Shown here: piece after piece, positions 1-8,554 of the stretch
How positions within the stretch are numbered: the first letter of the stretch is position 1
How the letters are laid out: each line of letters starts with the position of its first letter
Source: Paramagnetospirillum kuznetsovii
GTDB lineage: Bacteria; Pseudomonadota; Alphaproteobacteria; Rhodospirillales; Magnetospirillaceae
Direction of reading: 5' to 3'
DNA length: 64,000 bases
NCBI RefSeq assembly: GCF_003284725.1
Contig: NZ_PGTO01000017.1
Coordinates: 1-64,000 of the forward strand
Notes under the pieces: model-generated
What the model was told of the DNA's origin: nothing
What the model saw: the letters and a program-made list of their open reading frames with translations, nothing else
Database searches by the model: none
Made by a program: the position numbers and the translations under genes

Positions 1-1
1 C

Positions 2-64
2 TGGACCAAGACCGCAGAGGGCATCTTCGAAAAACTCTCCCGCTTGCCTGCATCTTCTGAATGA
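2..64 (+). pseudogene. C-terminal remnant of an IS630-family transposase
   Basis: The window opens inside a reading frame that gives WTKTAEGIFEKLSRLPASSE and stops at 62-64. The W-T-K-T-A-(D/E)-x-I-(F/L) pattern near the stop is the usual tail of IS630-family DDE transposases. Only 20 codons are visible, so it may be the end of an intact element lying upstream or a fragment. A second IS630 remnant, with a different tail, lies at 51.8-52.0 kb. Confidence 0.55.
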
Positions 65-758
65 GTCAGTGCACTAGCATGAATGGGGCGCTTTCCGGGG
101 GCATACTTGATTGAAGATAGGGAAGCAAGGGTGCCTGCGAAGAGGGCAGCTGATCGTCGATAATGGATCCATGATTTTCACGATGCTGCAGTGCTTCTTA
201 CGGGACGGCCATGCGCATGTAGGTCATGCCAAGGTTGTTGGTCTGAGGTAGTGTAACCAGGGTAATTCGCCTGAGGAGATCAAGATGCTCCACACGCCAC
301 ATTCCGCCATGCTCGGACTCACCAGCCACCTGGCCAGAGACATCCTCTTGCTCATCGCATCTCCGGGACATCACGAGGTTCGTCATCCTGAGGGGGCCGA
401 ACCGATCTGCCTTGATGACGTCAGTTGGACCGAACATTACGGCCACCGGCATCACGACGTGGATGTCGAAAGGCTCTGACCTTCAGGCGCCGGAAGTCAT
501 GATGGTGACGGGGCCGCTCGCCTCCCGATCTTGCTTTTTGAGCTTCGGGGGCGGAGGGGGTTCTTGCCTCTTGCGACCAATGAATTCGAGATCCCACTGC
601 ACAGGGGGGGGGGAATCTTCCTCCTGTGCTCACTGCTGAACTGTTGTCCTGCGGTGTCGCAGAGCGCTGCTAAGTCGGCTTACCTCACCTCGGCGGACTC
701 GCATCACGAGCACAAGAGTAATTAGACAGAATCAAACAGTGGCAAATAAATAATAGCA

Positions 759-771
759 CTCCAATTTGGAG
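759..771. promoter_or_regulatory. Dyad CTCCAA-T-TTGGAG (candidate operator, copy 1)
   Basis: CTCCAATTTGGAG is a perfect 6-bp inverted repeat around one central base. The identical 13-mer occurs at 4346-4358. A close copy lies 54 bp downstream at 813-825. It is 114 bp upstream of the start of the DUF2442 gene. Confidence 0.5.
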
Positions 772-812
772 CCAATATAATTATATGGCAGATCTGATGT
801 TTACCATTGATG

Positions 813-825
813 CACCAACTTGGAG
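813..825. promoter_or_regulatory. Dyad CACCAACTTGGAG (candidate operator, copy 2)
   Basis: This differs from the perfect dyad CTCCAANTTGGAG at one arm position. It lies 60 bp upstream of the ATG at 885. The two copies before the same gene suggest cooperative binding of a dimeric regulator; that is inference. Confidence 0.4.
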
Positions 826-884
826 CGCTTAGATTCTGAAGGTCACGATGTCGGGCCTCGGCCCTGGTTGGTGGGGAATCATCC

Positions 885-1448
885 ATGACAAGCGACCTGA
901 GACGCGTTGAGATTGATGACTTTACCAAAGTTGCTCAGTACGCAGCTGATTTATTGGCACCCGGTCAGCCTGGACGTTTGCAGGCAGTGGTCCTCGGCGA
1001 GCACCTAGGGGCGCCCCATAGCACGGTTGAGAAGTGGCTGTTTGGTGTGGCGGCGCCGCGGGGACTGGCAGCGGTGACCATCAAATCCCGCCTGGAATCC
1101 ATCGCCTTGGATGGAGATCCAGCATATGGGGAAGAATGCGAGACCGCCCATCAGCACATTCTGGATTTGGCTCCGGGAGAGGTGCCGCCTTGGCATGTGA
1201 TTTCGGTACGGGCCATGCCGGGGTTCATCTTGCGGGTCCGCTTCGCTGATGGACGAGAGGGATCCGTCGATCTATCGACCAAAGTTAAAAGCGTTGATGC
1301 TGGTCCCTACGCCGCTCTATTGCCTGCCATGGAATTCATCCGAGCCGCCATCAGTGACGGCGACATCACCTGGCCGTCTGGCGTGGTGCTGGCAGCACGG
1401 ACAATCTATGACGGCGTAGTCACCGGGAACGGAACTTGGCGTCCGTAA
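885..1448 (+). CDS. DUF2442-domain protein
   Basis: A 187-residue protein starting at ATG 885 after a weak GGGGAA ribosome-binding site. Residues from about 105 on match the DUF2442 pattern: a first strand (VISVRAMPGFILRVRFADG), then VDLSTKV, then WPSGVVL. Family members are small beta proteins often found beside toxin-antitoxin genes (DUF4160 partners), but no DUF4160 gene is adjacent. The first 90 residues contain a short stretch (GEHLGAPHSTVEKWLFG) that could be a helix-turn-helix. The function is unknown. Two copies of a 13-bp dyad lie upstream. Confidence 0.75.
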   Translation: MTSDLRRVEIDDFTKVAQYAADLLAPGQPGRLQAVVLGEHLGAPHSTVEKWLFGVAAPRGLAAVTIKSRLESIALDGDPAYGEECETAHQHILDLAPGEVPPWHVISVRAMPGFILRVRFADGREGSVDLSTKVKSVDAGPYAALLPAMEFIRAAISDGDITWPSGVVLAARTIYDGVVTGNGTWRP

Positions 1449-1457
1449 GAGCAGCGA

Positions 1458-2117
1458 TTAATGCAGGGTTGGCTTGTCCGCGAGCAGTGACGGCAGCATT
1501 TGGCGTCGAGCAATGGTGCAGGATCGCACGACGGCGTTGACCTCGGTTTCGGCATTCTTGGTCATCTCACGCATGAGCTTTATCGTCGTCTCCATGGCCG
1601 CGTCGGTTGCTGGCTTCATCTCGTCCATCGCTACATCCAAGACAGCGGCGAACATCGCCCGAATCTTGGAAAGGGCGTTAAGGCCATGATGGGCTCGTTC
1701 GGGAAGGGCGATGGATTCATTATGGCCAAATAGCCCTTCTACAAATCCATCAAGTTCCTGGCATCGGATCTGTGCCTGGGTGGCAAGCCCTTCTCGGGTT
1801 GCAGCGGGATGAACCCGCGTCAGCCGAAAGGGTGAATTGCGCTCTTGGTGCTGCGTTAGCCGATTCCACACCCCCATGACCAGAGCCCCGATGAGTTCGT
1901 TTGCGGCGTCAATCGACTCAAATTCTGGCAGTTTGCCGCCCCACAACTGCTCGATCACCTTGATCGGGGACTCGCCGATTCCTGGGGACGCGATGTTGCC
2001 GAGAAATCGGGTCCGCACTTCATGGAACGGGATCGCGCACTTGTAGCGATCCAACAGTACGCGGGCTTCAACGTCGGACACCGTCGGCGGAGGATGGCGT
2101 TTATTCGACATGGGCAT
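1458..2117 (-). CDS. Hypothetical protein, possibly UPF0149/YecA-like
   Basis: 219 residues, convergent with the DUF2442 gene and separated from it by 9 bp. The segment around LWGGKLPEFESIDAANELIGALVMGVWN resembles the start of UPF0149/YecA-like proteins, but the C-terminal cysteine-rich tail of YecA is absent. The rest is mostly helical. An alternative ATG lies at 2111, and neither start has a clear ribosome-binding site. I do not recognise a function. Confidence 0.55.
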   Translation of the reverse strand: MPMSNKRHPPPTVSDVEARVLLDRYKCAIPFHEVRTRFLGNIASPGIGESPIKVIEQLWGGKLPEFESIDAANELIGALVMGVWNRLTQHQERNSPFRLTRVHPAATREGLATQAQIRCQELDGFVEGLFGHNESIALPERAHHGLNALSKIRAMFAAVLDVAMDEMKPATDAAMETTIKLMREMTKNAETEVNAVVRSCTIARRQMLPSLLADKPTLH

Positions 2118-2239
2118 TTCACGAACAAGGTGGTTGTGAGCTTTGCATGGGGGACACCATAGAGGTTATGGCCTCCCTAACGTTGACCGGATTTTGGCCA
2201 ACACCGTCATCATATGCATGTCCTATTTGCGACCGGCCA

Positions 2240-2725
2240 TCAATTCAGCCTCCAGAACCCGATGTTCAGCGCGGCAGCAAAGGCGACCCACACGACATAG
2301 GGCACCATCAGCATTCCGGCGATCCTGTCCCGCATCAAGAACGCCACCGTGGTCACAATGATGGCGATCTCAAGGATAACAATCTCGATCGCCGCCACGT
2401 CGATCAGGTGAAACTTGAAGAACAGGAAACTCCAAGCGAAATTCAACGCCAACTGGGTCAGGAACAGCCGGATGCATGGGCTATCCCACTTGTACTGATC
2501 GCGCCCCCATGCCCTCCAGGCCGCCAAAGCCATCATTACATAAAGAATCGTCCAGACTGGGCCAAAGACCCCATCTGGCGGGGTGAAAGAGGGTCGAACC
2601 AAGTCCTTGTACCAACCCTGGACGGCGGGAATGGTGACCATGCTGGCGATGCCTGCAACACCCAGGCACAGCACGATCAAAACAACCAGATAGCCGAACC
2701 TGGGATTGGTTTTGCGGAACTTCAT
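2240..2725 (-). CDS. tspO: TspO/MBR family membrane protein
   Basis: About 161 residues with five hydrophobic segments, the TspO/PBR fold. Diagnostic parts are WYKDLVRPSFTPPDGVFGPVWTILYVMM (the P-x-W-x-x-P-P region and first loop) and QLALNFAWSFLFF near the third helix. TspO proteins bind tetrapyrroles and related ligands in the outer or cytoplasmic membrane and can act as stress or oxygen-response modulators. The frame stays open to 2764, but the ATG at 2725 gives the usual length and start (MKFRKTN). It stands alone and is not in a photosynthesis or tetrapyrrole cluster. Confidence 0.9.
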   Translation of the reverse strand: MKFRKTNPRFGYLVVLIVLCLGVAGIASMVTIPAVQGWYKDLVRPSFTPPDGVFGPVWTILYVMMALAAWRAWGRDQYKWDSPCIRLFLTQLALNFAWSFLFFKFHLIDVAAIEIVILEIAIIVTTVAFLMRDRIAGMLMVPYVVWVAFAAALNIGFWRLN

Positions 2726-2883
2726 GCTCACGGGGAGGCCCTTCCGAAGTTTCCTGGTCAACATTCATGACGCGGGGCCAACCATAGCATCCCGATTGAA
2801 TTCGATCACGTTATCGGCGTTTCCCTCGGCCCCATGCAGAACTACACTGCGACACCCAACCGCTTGAACTGGTCTCCGACCCG

Positions 2884-3183
2884 ATGCCGCCGAAGATTCC
2901 AAAACTGGGACGTGAAGGTGCCGAAGCCCTGGCATTGCACGCCGTCGCGGTAATTGTCGCTGATGATGAATTGCTGACCCAGTTCCTGTCCTTCACCGGC
3001 AGCGGGGCCGACGAACTTCGTAGCCGGATCACCGATCCTGACTTCCTCGGGGCCGTGCTGGATTTTGTCCTCGAATCGGACACCACCGTCGAGAAAGTGG
3101 CCCATGCGGCAGGCGTTGCCATGGAAACAATTCTGCTCGCCCGTTCACAACTCCCAGGGATGCCGATGGACTGGACGCCATGA
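2884..3183 (+). CDS. DUF3572 family protein
   Basis: A 99-residue acidic helical protein with the DUF3572 signature: EGAEALALHAVAVIVADDE, then FLSFTG.GADELRSRI.DPDFLGAVLDFVL. The family is a small alphaproteobacterial protein of unknown role, usually single copy. Its stop overlaps the next gene by the 4-bp ATGA arrangement, so the two are translationally coupled. A long open frame on the opposite strand (2811-3722) is its shadow. Confidence 0.85.
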   Translation: MPPKIPKLGREGAEALALHAVAVIVADDELLTQFLSFTGSGADELRSRITDPDFLGAVLDFVLESDTTVEKVAHAAGVAMETILLARSQLPGMPMDWTP

Positions 3184-3875
3184 CAACCGATCTCGAGAAA
3201 CTGAAAACCCGGCTCCAGGCTCTGCGTGCCAAAACCATCGCCAATGGCTGCACCGAGGAAGAAGCCTTGGCGGCAGCGGCGAAAGTCGCCGAATTGCTGG
3301 ATCGCCATGACCTGTCCATGACGGACTTGGAAATCCGGGAAGAGCAGTGCGAGAAGTCCACGATTGAAACCAACCGCAAACAGCGACAGCCGATCTCTTC
3401 CTGCATCCCGGCCATCGCGGAATATTGCGACTGCAAGGTCTGGAAAGAGAAGGACGACAAGGGCATCCGGTACGTGTTCTTCGGACTTCGCCCCAGCATC
3501 GAGATGGCCCATTACGTCTATGACGTTATCGCTATCGCCATGCACACCGCCTGGGTTCAGTACGCGGTTAGCCGGCGCATCATCCGGTACGGCCGGGATG
3601 AAAAGGGGTCGTTTCTGTTCGGCATGGCGGTTTCTATCGCCGAGAAGCTGACCGTCATGAAGGCAGAGCGCGACGAGGCCAATCGAGCCAGCACCGGGCG
3701 TGATCTCGTGGTGGTTCGCCACGCTATTGTTGAATCTGAATTCGCCAAGCTTGATCTCAACCTGCGTCGGGGTCGGGCGTCAGGGAAGAAGGTTGCCGCT
3801 GGTGCGTTTGAAGCGGGTCATGCGGCCGGACAATCGCTCGCCCTCCACCGTGCTGTTGGTGAGAAGGGGGAGTGA
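3180..3875 (+). CDS. DUF2786-domain protein
   Basis: 231 residues starting at the ATGA overlap with the DUF3572 gene. The N-terminal 50 residues (LKTRLQALRAKTIANGCTEEEALAAAAKVAELLDRHDL) are a clear DUF2786 domain. The middle (YCDCKVWKEKDDKGIRYVFFGLRPSIEMAHYVYDVI) fits the metallopeptidase-like domain often fused to it, though I see no zinc-binding HExxH. Related proteins are common on phages and plasmids. Molecular function is not established. Confidence 0.8.
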   Translation: MTTDLEKLKTRLQALRAKTIANGCTEEEALAAAAKVAELLDRHDLSMTDLEIREEQCEKSTIETNRKQRQPISSCIPAIAEYCDCKVWKEKDDKGIRYVFFGLRPSIEMAHYVYDVIAIAMHTAWVQYAVSRRIIRYGRDEKGSFLFGMAVSIAEKLTVMKAERDEANRASTGRDLVVVRHAIVESEFAKLDLNLRRGRASGKKVAAGAFEAGHAAGQSLALHRAVGEKGE

Positions 3876-4036
3876 AAATAGATCAGCCAGCCATCGGCTG
3901 GATTCTGTTTTGCGGCACTGATGCCGTTGACTGCGGTGCAAGCTATCTCCGCATGAGATGCCAATGCCCATGGTAGAAGAAGGACCCAACCGCATATCAT
4001 GGTGGCCAAGAAGCATTTAATGCGGAAGGGCGAGCC

Positions 4037-4294
4037 GTGAACGATGATACCGATCCCGAGGCCGAAGAATTCTTCGCCGATACCGTCGGCGAGACCAGCG
4101 AACGGGACGTGTGGGCCGGAGCCAACCTGTTGATAGAGAATTATGGGCATGACGCACCCCTGTTCGCCGCAATGAGGGCCGATGATTGGCTCGCACGTGG
4201 CGACATTGCGCAGTATCGCCTGTCGAAGCGGATACTGACCGCCGTCGACGAACTGCTGATGATGGCGCCGCCAGCGGGGACGCGTCCTTGCTAG
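4037..4294 (+). CDS. Small hypothetical protein (DUF6961-like)
   Basis: 85 residues from a GTG start at 4037, preceded by GGAAGGGCGAG. The core ERDVWAGANLLIENYGHDAPLFAAMRADDWLARGDIAQY resembles short alphaproteobacterial proteins of the DUF6961 type (W-A-x-A-x-x-x-x-x-x-H-G-x-x-A). The ends are low complexity. No function is known. Confidence 0.55.
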   Translation: MNDDTDPEAEEFFADTVGETSERDVWAGANLLIENYGHDAPLFAAMRADDWLARGDIAQYRLSKRILTAVDELLMMAPPAGTRPC

Positions 4295-4311
4295 ATCCAC
4301 GGCCTGGCGCG

Positions 4312-4326
4312 GAACATATAAAGAAC
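4312..4326. promoter_or_regulatory. Candidate LexA (SOS) box before the GapR-like gene
   Basis: GAACATATAAAGAAC is an exact match to GAAC-N7-GAAC, the direct-repeat SOS operator used by alphaproteobacterial LexA. It lies 66 bp upstream of the ATG at 4393 and includes an AT-rich stretch that could be a -10 region. Two other matches in this window lie before umuDC and before an unknown gene. Confidence 0.6.
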
Positions 4327-4345
4327 ATCGCTGCGGGCTGATCTG

Positions 4346-4358
4346 CTCCAATTTGGAG
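4346..4358. promoter_or_regulatory. Dyad CTCCAA-T-TTGGAG (copy 3, perfect)
   Basis: Identical in all 13 positions to the dyad at 759-771. It sits between the candidate LexA box and the start of the GapR-like gene, 34 bp before the ATG at 4393. At that distance it could be an operator over the transcription start. Confidence 0.55.
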
Positions 4359-4392
4359 TAGAATCACCCTTTATCTCATGAGGAACCAAGAT

Positions 4393-4698
4393 ATGACCGA
4401 GGACGTTCTGCAGGGTGGAGCCAAGAAGGAAACGGCTGATAAGCTGACCTCTTATGTCGAGCGTGTTGAGCGTATGCTGGACGAAATTGACCAGTTGAAG
4501 GACGGGCTGAAGGATCTGAAGGCAGAAATCAAGGCCGACGGTTTCAACATCAAGGCCGTTGATCGGGTTGTCGCCATCCGCCGCAGCAAGGGTGCGGCTG
4601 ACAAGGAAGCCGAGTTCATCAACGATGTTTTGCTCTATGCCCACGTGACCGGCACCCCACTCGACGTGGTAGCCGGGGATATGTCGGAAGAATCCTGA
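4393..4698 (+). CDS. GapR family DNA-binding protein (DUF2312)
   Basis: 101 residues from ATG 4393, chosen because AGGA at 4381-4384 lies 8 bp upstream; an ATG at 4378 has no such site. The core, LTSYVERVERMLDEIDQLKDGLKDLKAEIKADGFN.KAVDRVVAIRR, follows the Caulobacter GapR pattern: a long coiled helix, then a basic helix. GapR is a nucleoid-associated protein that clamps overtwisted AT-rich DNA and stimulates topoisomerases. This copy has an extra C-terminal tail (AHVTGTPLDVVAGDMSEES). It may be an accessory paralogue; its upstream LexA box and dyad suggest special regulation. Confidence 0.85.
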   Translation: MTEDVLQGGAKKETADKLTSYVERVERMLDEIDQLKDGLKDLKAEIKADGFNIKAVDRVVAIRRSKGAADKEAEFINDVLLYAHVTGTPLDVVAGDMSEES

Positions 4699-4714
4699 GG
4701 GGAGTTTCAAGCTT

Positions 4715-5764
4715 ATGCCGTCCCTGTTTGACCCAATTTCCTTTGGTGCGATTGCGTGTCCAAACCGGATTGTGATGGCCCCTCTGACCCGCGCAAGGGC
4801 AGGGGCCTCACGGACCCCGAATGCCCTGATGGCCGAGTACTACGTTCAGCGGGCCTCGGCGGGATTGATTCTCAGCGAGGCAACCTCAGTGACGCCTATG
4901 GGTGTCGGGTATGCGGACACCCCCGGGATCTGGTCTGACGAACAGGTGGAGGGCTGGAAACTGGTGACATCGGCCGTTCATGCTGCCGGTGGCCGGATCG
5001 TGCTCCAGCTCTGGCACGTCGGTCGAATTTCAGACCCTGTTTTCCTGAACGGTGAATTGCCGGTGGCGCCGTCGGCCATTGCAGCGGCTGGTCATGTCAG
5101 TCTGGTCCGACCCGAGCGTCCCTATGTGACGCCGCGGGCTCTGACCATCGATGAAATCCCGGGGATCATCACGGCCTACCGCAAGGGGGCTGAAAATGCC
5201 AAGCGTGCCGGTTTCGACGGCGTCGAGATCCATGGCGCCAACGGCTACCTGCTGGACCAGTTTCTTCAGGACAGCACCAACCACAGAACCGACCAGTATG
5301 GTGGCTCCATCGAGAACCGTGCCCGTCTGATGCTTGAGGTTACCGACGCGGCCATTGCGGTGTGGGGTGCCGAGCGCGTCGGGCTGCACCTAGCACCTCG
5401 ATGCGATTCTCATTCCATGGGTGATTCTAATCCGGCCGCCACATTCGGCTATGTGGCGAGCGAGATGGGCAAGCGCCGCATCGCCTTCATCTTCACCCGT
5501 GAATCCTTGGGGGATGGACGGCTTAGCCCGCAGTTGAAGACGGCCTTTGGAGGCGCGTTCATCGCGAATGAGGGCTTCACCAAGGTGACGGCGGAGGCAG
5601 AGATTCAATCTGGCAAGGCCGACGCCGTCGCCTTCGGGAAATCTTTCATCGCCAATCCGGATCTTCCCCGCCGGTTGGCTGAGGATGCCCCGCTGAACGA
5701 ACCAAAGCCGGCGTTGTTCTTTGGATCAGGCGCGGATGGCTACACAGACTATCCAGCACTTTAG
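4715..5764 (+). CDS. nemA: Old yellow enzyme-type alkene reductase (NemA-like)
   Basis: A 349-residue FMN-dependent TIM-barrel flavoprotein that reduces activated C=C bonds (enones, nitro-esters, N-ethylmaleimide) with NAD(P)H. The family length is about 360. Visible marks are FDPISFGAIACPNRIVMAPLTRARA at the N-terminus, the substrate-binding pair His173/Asn176 in EIHGANGYLLDQFL, the motif YGGSIENR, and the FMN phosphate loop AVAFGKSFIANPDL. GGGGAG lies upstream of the ATG at 4715. It follows the GapR-like gene by 16 bp and may be cotranscribed. It is most like NemA/XenB-type reductases; the physiological substrate is unknown. Confidence 0.92.
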   Translation: MPSLFDPISFGAIACPNRIVMAPLTRARAGASRTPNALMAEYYVQRASAGLILSEATSVTPMGVGYADTPGIWSDEQVEGWKLVTSAVHAAGGRIVLQLWHVGRISDPVFLNGELPVAPSAIAAAGHVSLVRPERPYVTPRALTIDEIPGIITAYRKGAENAKRAGFDGVEIHGANGYLLDQFLQDSTNHRTDQYGGSIENRARLMLEVTDAAIAVWGAERVGLHLAPRCDSHSMGDSNPAATFGYVASEMGKRRIAFIFTRESLGDGRLSPQLKTAFGGAFIANEGFTKVTAEAEIQSGKADAVAFGKSFIANPDLPRRLAEDAPLNEPKPALFFGSGADGYTDYPAL

Positions 5765-5806
5765 CCGGAATAGGGGGGTGGCAGCCCTAGTCGGCGGGTT
5801 ACAGGA

Positions 5807-6868
5807 TTACCGTGATACCAGTTCCCCCTCGAGGCCGCCGGCCGACCGAAGAGCCTGGAGAATGGCGATCTGATCGAGTGTCGAAATCTGAGCGGCGTTG
5901 AGCCTGCGGAGCAGATCGCCGACTGTTCCTCCAGGGGGGATTGTGATTATCGACGACCCCTTGCTGTCATCAACGTCGATGCTGCTGCGCGGCACAACTT
6001 TGGTGGCCCCGGAGGAGGAGAATGGTGGAGGCTGGGATACCTGATGTGCTTCAGTCACCCGTATGGTGAGCGCCCCGTGGCTGATGGCTGCCGGAGAGAG
6101 CCTGACGTCAAGACCGGCGACGATTGCTCCACTGGCGGCATCAACCACGACCTTAGAGGCAGGTTGGTCTGCGGTAACGCGTAATCCCTCAATGGCCGCC
6201 GCAAGGCCAGCGGCGCCATCTGGCTGGCTTTCGGGGACAATCACGATGATTGTGCCATTGTCCTTGATCCGGGCCAGGCGTTGACCCTGAAACGCATTAA
6301 TCGTCTCGGCCATGCGTTTCGCCGTGGTGAAATCTGGATTGCGTAGCCGCAAACGGAGTTCCCCTCCCTGACCAAGGGCGGTTGGCAACTCGCGTTCAAT
6401 CGTGGCGCCACCTGGAATGTGGGCCGTTGTTGCCGAACCTCGTGAGATACTCTGGCTTCGACCTTGGATGGCCAAACCTTCAACCGCCAACCTCCCCTCG
6501 GCTACGGCATAGACTTGTCCGTTGCCTCCCTCCAAAGCGGTCGGCAGCAATACCCCACCAGACAGGTTTCGGGCATCGCCGATGGCTGCAATAGTAACGT
6601 CCATCCGTGATCCAGCGCCGGCGCCAGCCGGCAATCGAGCGGTGACCATAACCTGGGCTGCGTCCCGGCCAACCCGGACACCTGGGGGTAGGGGGCCGCG
6701 CCCGACTAAGGGAGTATCACCCGTACCGCTCAGGCCAACGACCATGCCGTATCCAACCAAGGCGGCATCGCCCATTCCCTCAATGGTGGCCATGTCTTTG
6801 ATGCGAGACTGTGCCCATGCGGGGCTTGTCGCCAATGCCAACAGGATTGCCAGTGCCAGCGATTTCAT
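5807..6868 (-). CDS. flgI: Flagellar P-ring protein FlgI (orphan copy)
   Basis: 353 residues. The ATG at 6868 is preferred over the longer frame because GGAGACG precedes it and it opens a signal peptide (MKSLALAILLALATSPAWA). The mature part has the FlgI pattern: RIKDMATIEGMGDAALVGYGMVVGLSGTGD, AAQVMVTARLPAGAGAGSRMDVTIAAIGDARNLSGG, and a C-terminal GTVGDLLRRLNA region. FlgI forms the periplasmic P ring around the flagellar rod. The loop after SGTGD is shorter than in enterobacterial FlgI. No flgA, flgH or flgJ is adjacent, so this is a displaced or second copy. Confidence 0.9.
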   Translation of the reverse strand: MKSLALAILLALATSPAWAQSRIKDMATIEGMGDAALVGYGMVVGLSGTGDTPLVGRGPLPPGVRVGRDAAQVMVTARLPAGAGAGSRMDVTIAAIGDARNLSGGVLLPTALEGGNGQVYAVAEGRLAVEGLAIQGRSQSISRGSATTAHIPGGATIERELPTALGQGGELRLRLRNPDFTTAKRMAETINAFQGQRLARIKDNGTIIVIVPESQPDGAAGLAAAIEGLRVTADQPASKVVVDAASGAIVAGLDVRLSPAAISHGALTIRVTEAHQVSQPPPFSSSGATKVVPRSSIDVDDSKGSSIITIPPGGTVGDLLRRLNAAQISTLDQIAILQALRSAGGLEGELVSR

Positions 6869-6989
6869 AAACGTCTCCGTCAACGGCGCTGAGGTGAGGT
6901 TGCTTGTTTTGCTGCTGCGGGGGCAAGTGATGACGCGTCTGAGCTTGACTAGCCGTGGATTTATCAATGGAGAGACTGACATCGTGCGC

Positions 6990-7026
6990 TTGACCTAGTG
7001 ACGATTTTGCGTACATAATATGGTAC
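6990..7026 (+). promoter_or_regulatory. Promoter/operator of the Phd-PIN toxin-antitoxin operon
   Basis: TTGACC at 6990-6995 and CATAAT at 7014-7019 (18-bp spacer) form a plausible sigma-70 promoter. An imperfect inverted repeat with GTAC arms (7011-7026) overlaps the -10, as expected for autoregulation by a Phd-type antitoxin. GAGG at about 7037 serves the ATG at 7049. Confidence 0.55.
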
Positions 7027-7048
7027 ACATTTTCACGAGGACGCTCCC

Positions 7049-7294
7049 ATGAACCAGGTAACAGTGAACGTGCGGGAGTTGCGTGACAACCTGTCAGCCT
7101 ATTTGAGCCAGGCCAATGGTGGCGACGAGGTGATCATTACGCTGCATGGCAAGCCAGTAGCCAAGATTGTGCCTGTTGTAGCCAAGAAGCCCGTCTCTGC
7201 CCTTCTTGGCGCCATGCAAGGTCGGATCAAGATGGCACCCGATTTCGATGAAACGCCGGACGACCTGATTGATGCCATGGAGTCCGACCTTTGA
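7049..7294 (+). CDS. Phd/YefM family antitoxin
   Basis: 81 residues. The N-terminal half (VTVNVRELRDNLSAYLSQANGGDEVIITLHGKPVAKIVPV) is a textbook Phd/YefM DNA-binding fold. The acidic C-terminal tail (DFDETPDDLIDAMESDL) is the toxin-wrapping part. It binds its own operator and neutralises the PIN toxin encoded next, whose start overlaps this stop. Confidence 0.9.
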   Translation: MNQVTVNVRELRDNLSAYLSQANGGDEVIITLHGKPVAKIVPVVAKKPVSALLGAMQGRIKMAPDFDETPDDLIDAMESDL

Positions 7295-7701
7295 AGCTGC
7301 TGCTCGACGCGAACGCCGTAATTTTTTTGCTCAACAATGATGTTCGCCTTGGCCAACAGGCCAGAGACGCAATTATGGATTCTAGCAACGCCGTCTATAT
7401 CAGCTCACTGACCATGTTCGAACTGGCGGTGAAGATCCGCATTGGAAAACTTGAGATCAATCTGATGGAAGCGATCGCTATGATCGACGAAACCGCCATT
7501 CAGCGCATCGAGATCGAGGATACACACTGCATTGCCATGTCCAAACTTGTGTCGATGGACGGCCATAAAGATCCGTATGATTTGATGCTGATTGCCCAGG
7601 GTATTGTCGAAGGCATGACCATTGTCACCAGCGATGGCCGCTTTGCCAGCTATCCGGTCAATGTGATGTCCTGCGAGGATGTGGCGGTTCCAATTTCCTA
7701 G
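7291..7701 (+). CDS. vapC: VapC-type PIN-domain RNase toxin
   Basis: 136 residues from a TTG at 7291 that overlaps the antitoxin stop (TTGA). It begins MKLLLDANAVIFLLNND, giving the first PIN Asp. SSLTMFELAVKIRIGKLEI supplies the conserved Glu, and DPYDLMLIAQGIVEGMTIVTSDGRFASYPV gives the C-terminal Asp pair. PIN toxins of this group cleave tRNA or rRNA. The rare start codon and 4-bp overlap should keep toxin output below antitoxin output. Confidence 0.9.
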   Translation: MKLLLDANAVIFLLNNDVRLGQQARDAIMDSSNAVYISSLTMFELAVKIRIGKLEINLMEAIAMIDETAIQRIEIEDTHCIAMSKLVSMDGHKDPYDLMLIAQGIVEGMTIVTSDGRFASYPVNVMSCEDVAVPIS

Positions 7702-8554
7702 CATAGCGCCCAGGGCGCACCGGTGCCGATCCAGCCATCTTCGCGAAGCAAGCCAGTCTGGGATCTGGGATTTGCGTCGGTCAAAGTCTGCGCACAGGAA
7801 AAGTGGCCATAGCTGCGGCAACCACAAAATGGCTCTGGATTATTCGTAGAAGATAGAAGTGGCAGCTGCTTCTGTTGCAAGGTGCAACTGCCGAAACCCC
7901 AGTGATATTGGTCTCTACTCAGCCGTTAGGCTTACGCAGCGACCGCCATCTCCATGACATTGTTGTCATTGGCACTTGTAGTGTTCGACCCGATAACGGC
8001 GGAATCATGCCGGATGGCAATTTCGTCTTTACTAAGCTAGTCGATCCTGCTTCAGCCCCATGGTAAAGCAGCTATTCAAGTTGTTCACCGGCATTACCCG
8101 GACCTGTACCACAGGGAGGTGCCTTATTTCCTTAGCGTCTGGGCGGTAAGTCCCTTGCGAGATCCAGACAAGGATGGTGGAGCTGTCCGGTACTGCCCCG
8201 GAGTCCTATACTTCTATTCCACTAAACGTCTACCATCATAGCCCGTTTACTAACGGAGCAGAAACTTGTTCGTTCGAAGATACAGATGAAATCTAGAGTT
8301 TTACAACAAGACTGTCAACGTTACTGACGTAGGATGCCGGAGGGATCTCCCCGAACTATTGAGAGGGTGTCATTCCAGGCGACGAGGCCGTGCTGTTATC
8401 AAAACGGAGGTCGTCTGGGGATGCGGATTGATCACAGGCGGTCAGATGCTGTCAGTTTGATCGATCGACGCCGGGACCAGGGCGGCACGTCGGGAGCGGA
8501 CTGGAAGAAAAAGAGTCGGCAGGCTATATTGGGAGTGAGAGAAGGGATATCGCC
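7702..8554. other. Long stretch without a supported gene
   Basis: Only short frames are present. One minus-strand frame (7698-7880, about 60 codons) has a protein-like composition but no start signal and overlaps the end of the PIN toxin gene. A run of broken frames from 7880 to 8540 looks like decayed sequence. I see no RNA gene or repeat here. Confidence 0.4.

Larger units (their letters stand above)
65..884. other. Intergenic stretch with two dyads, no convincing gene
   Basis: Short open frames exist on both strands but none has a ribosome-binding site or a recognisable product. The part from about 725 on is AT-rich and holds two copies of the dyad listed at 759-771 and 813-825. It is likely the promoter region of the gene starting at 885, plus decayed insertion-element sequence. 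Confidence 0.5.

Noticed and set aside
2811-3722. 303-codon minus-strand open frame
   Set aside because: It is antisense to the DUF3572 and DUF2786 genes, both of which have family matches and coupled starts. No start signal and poor composition.
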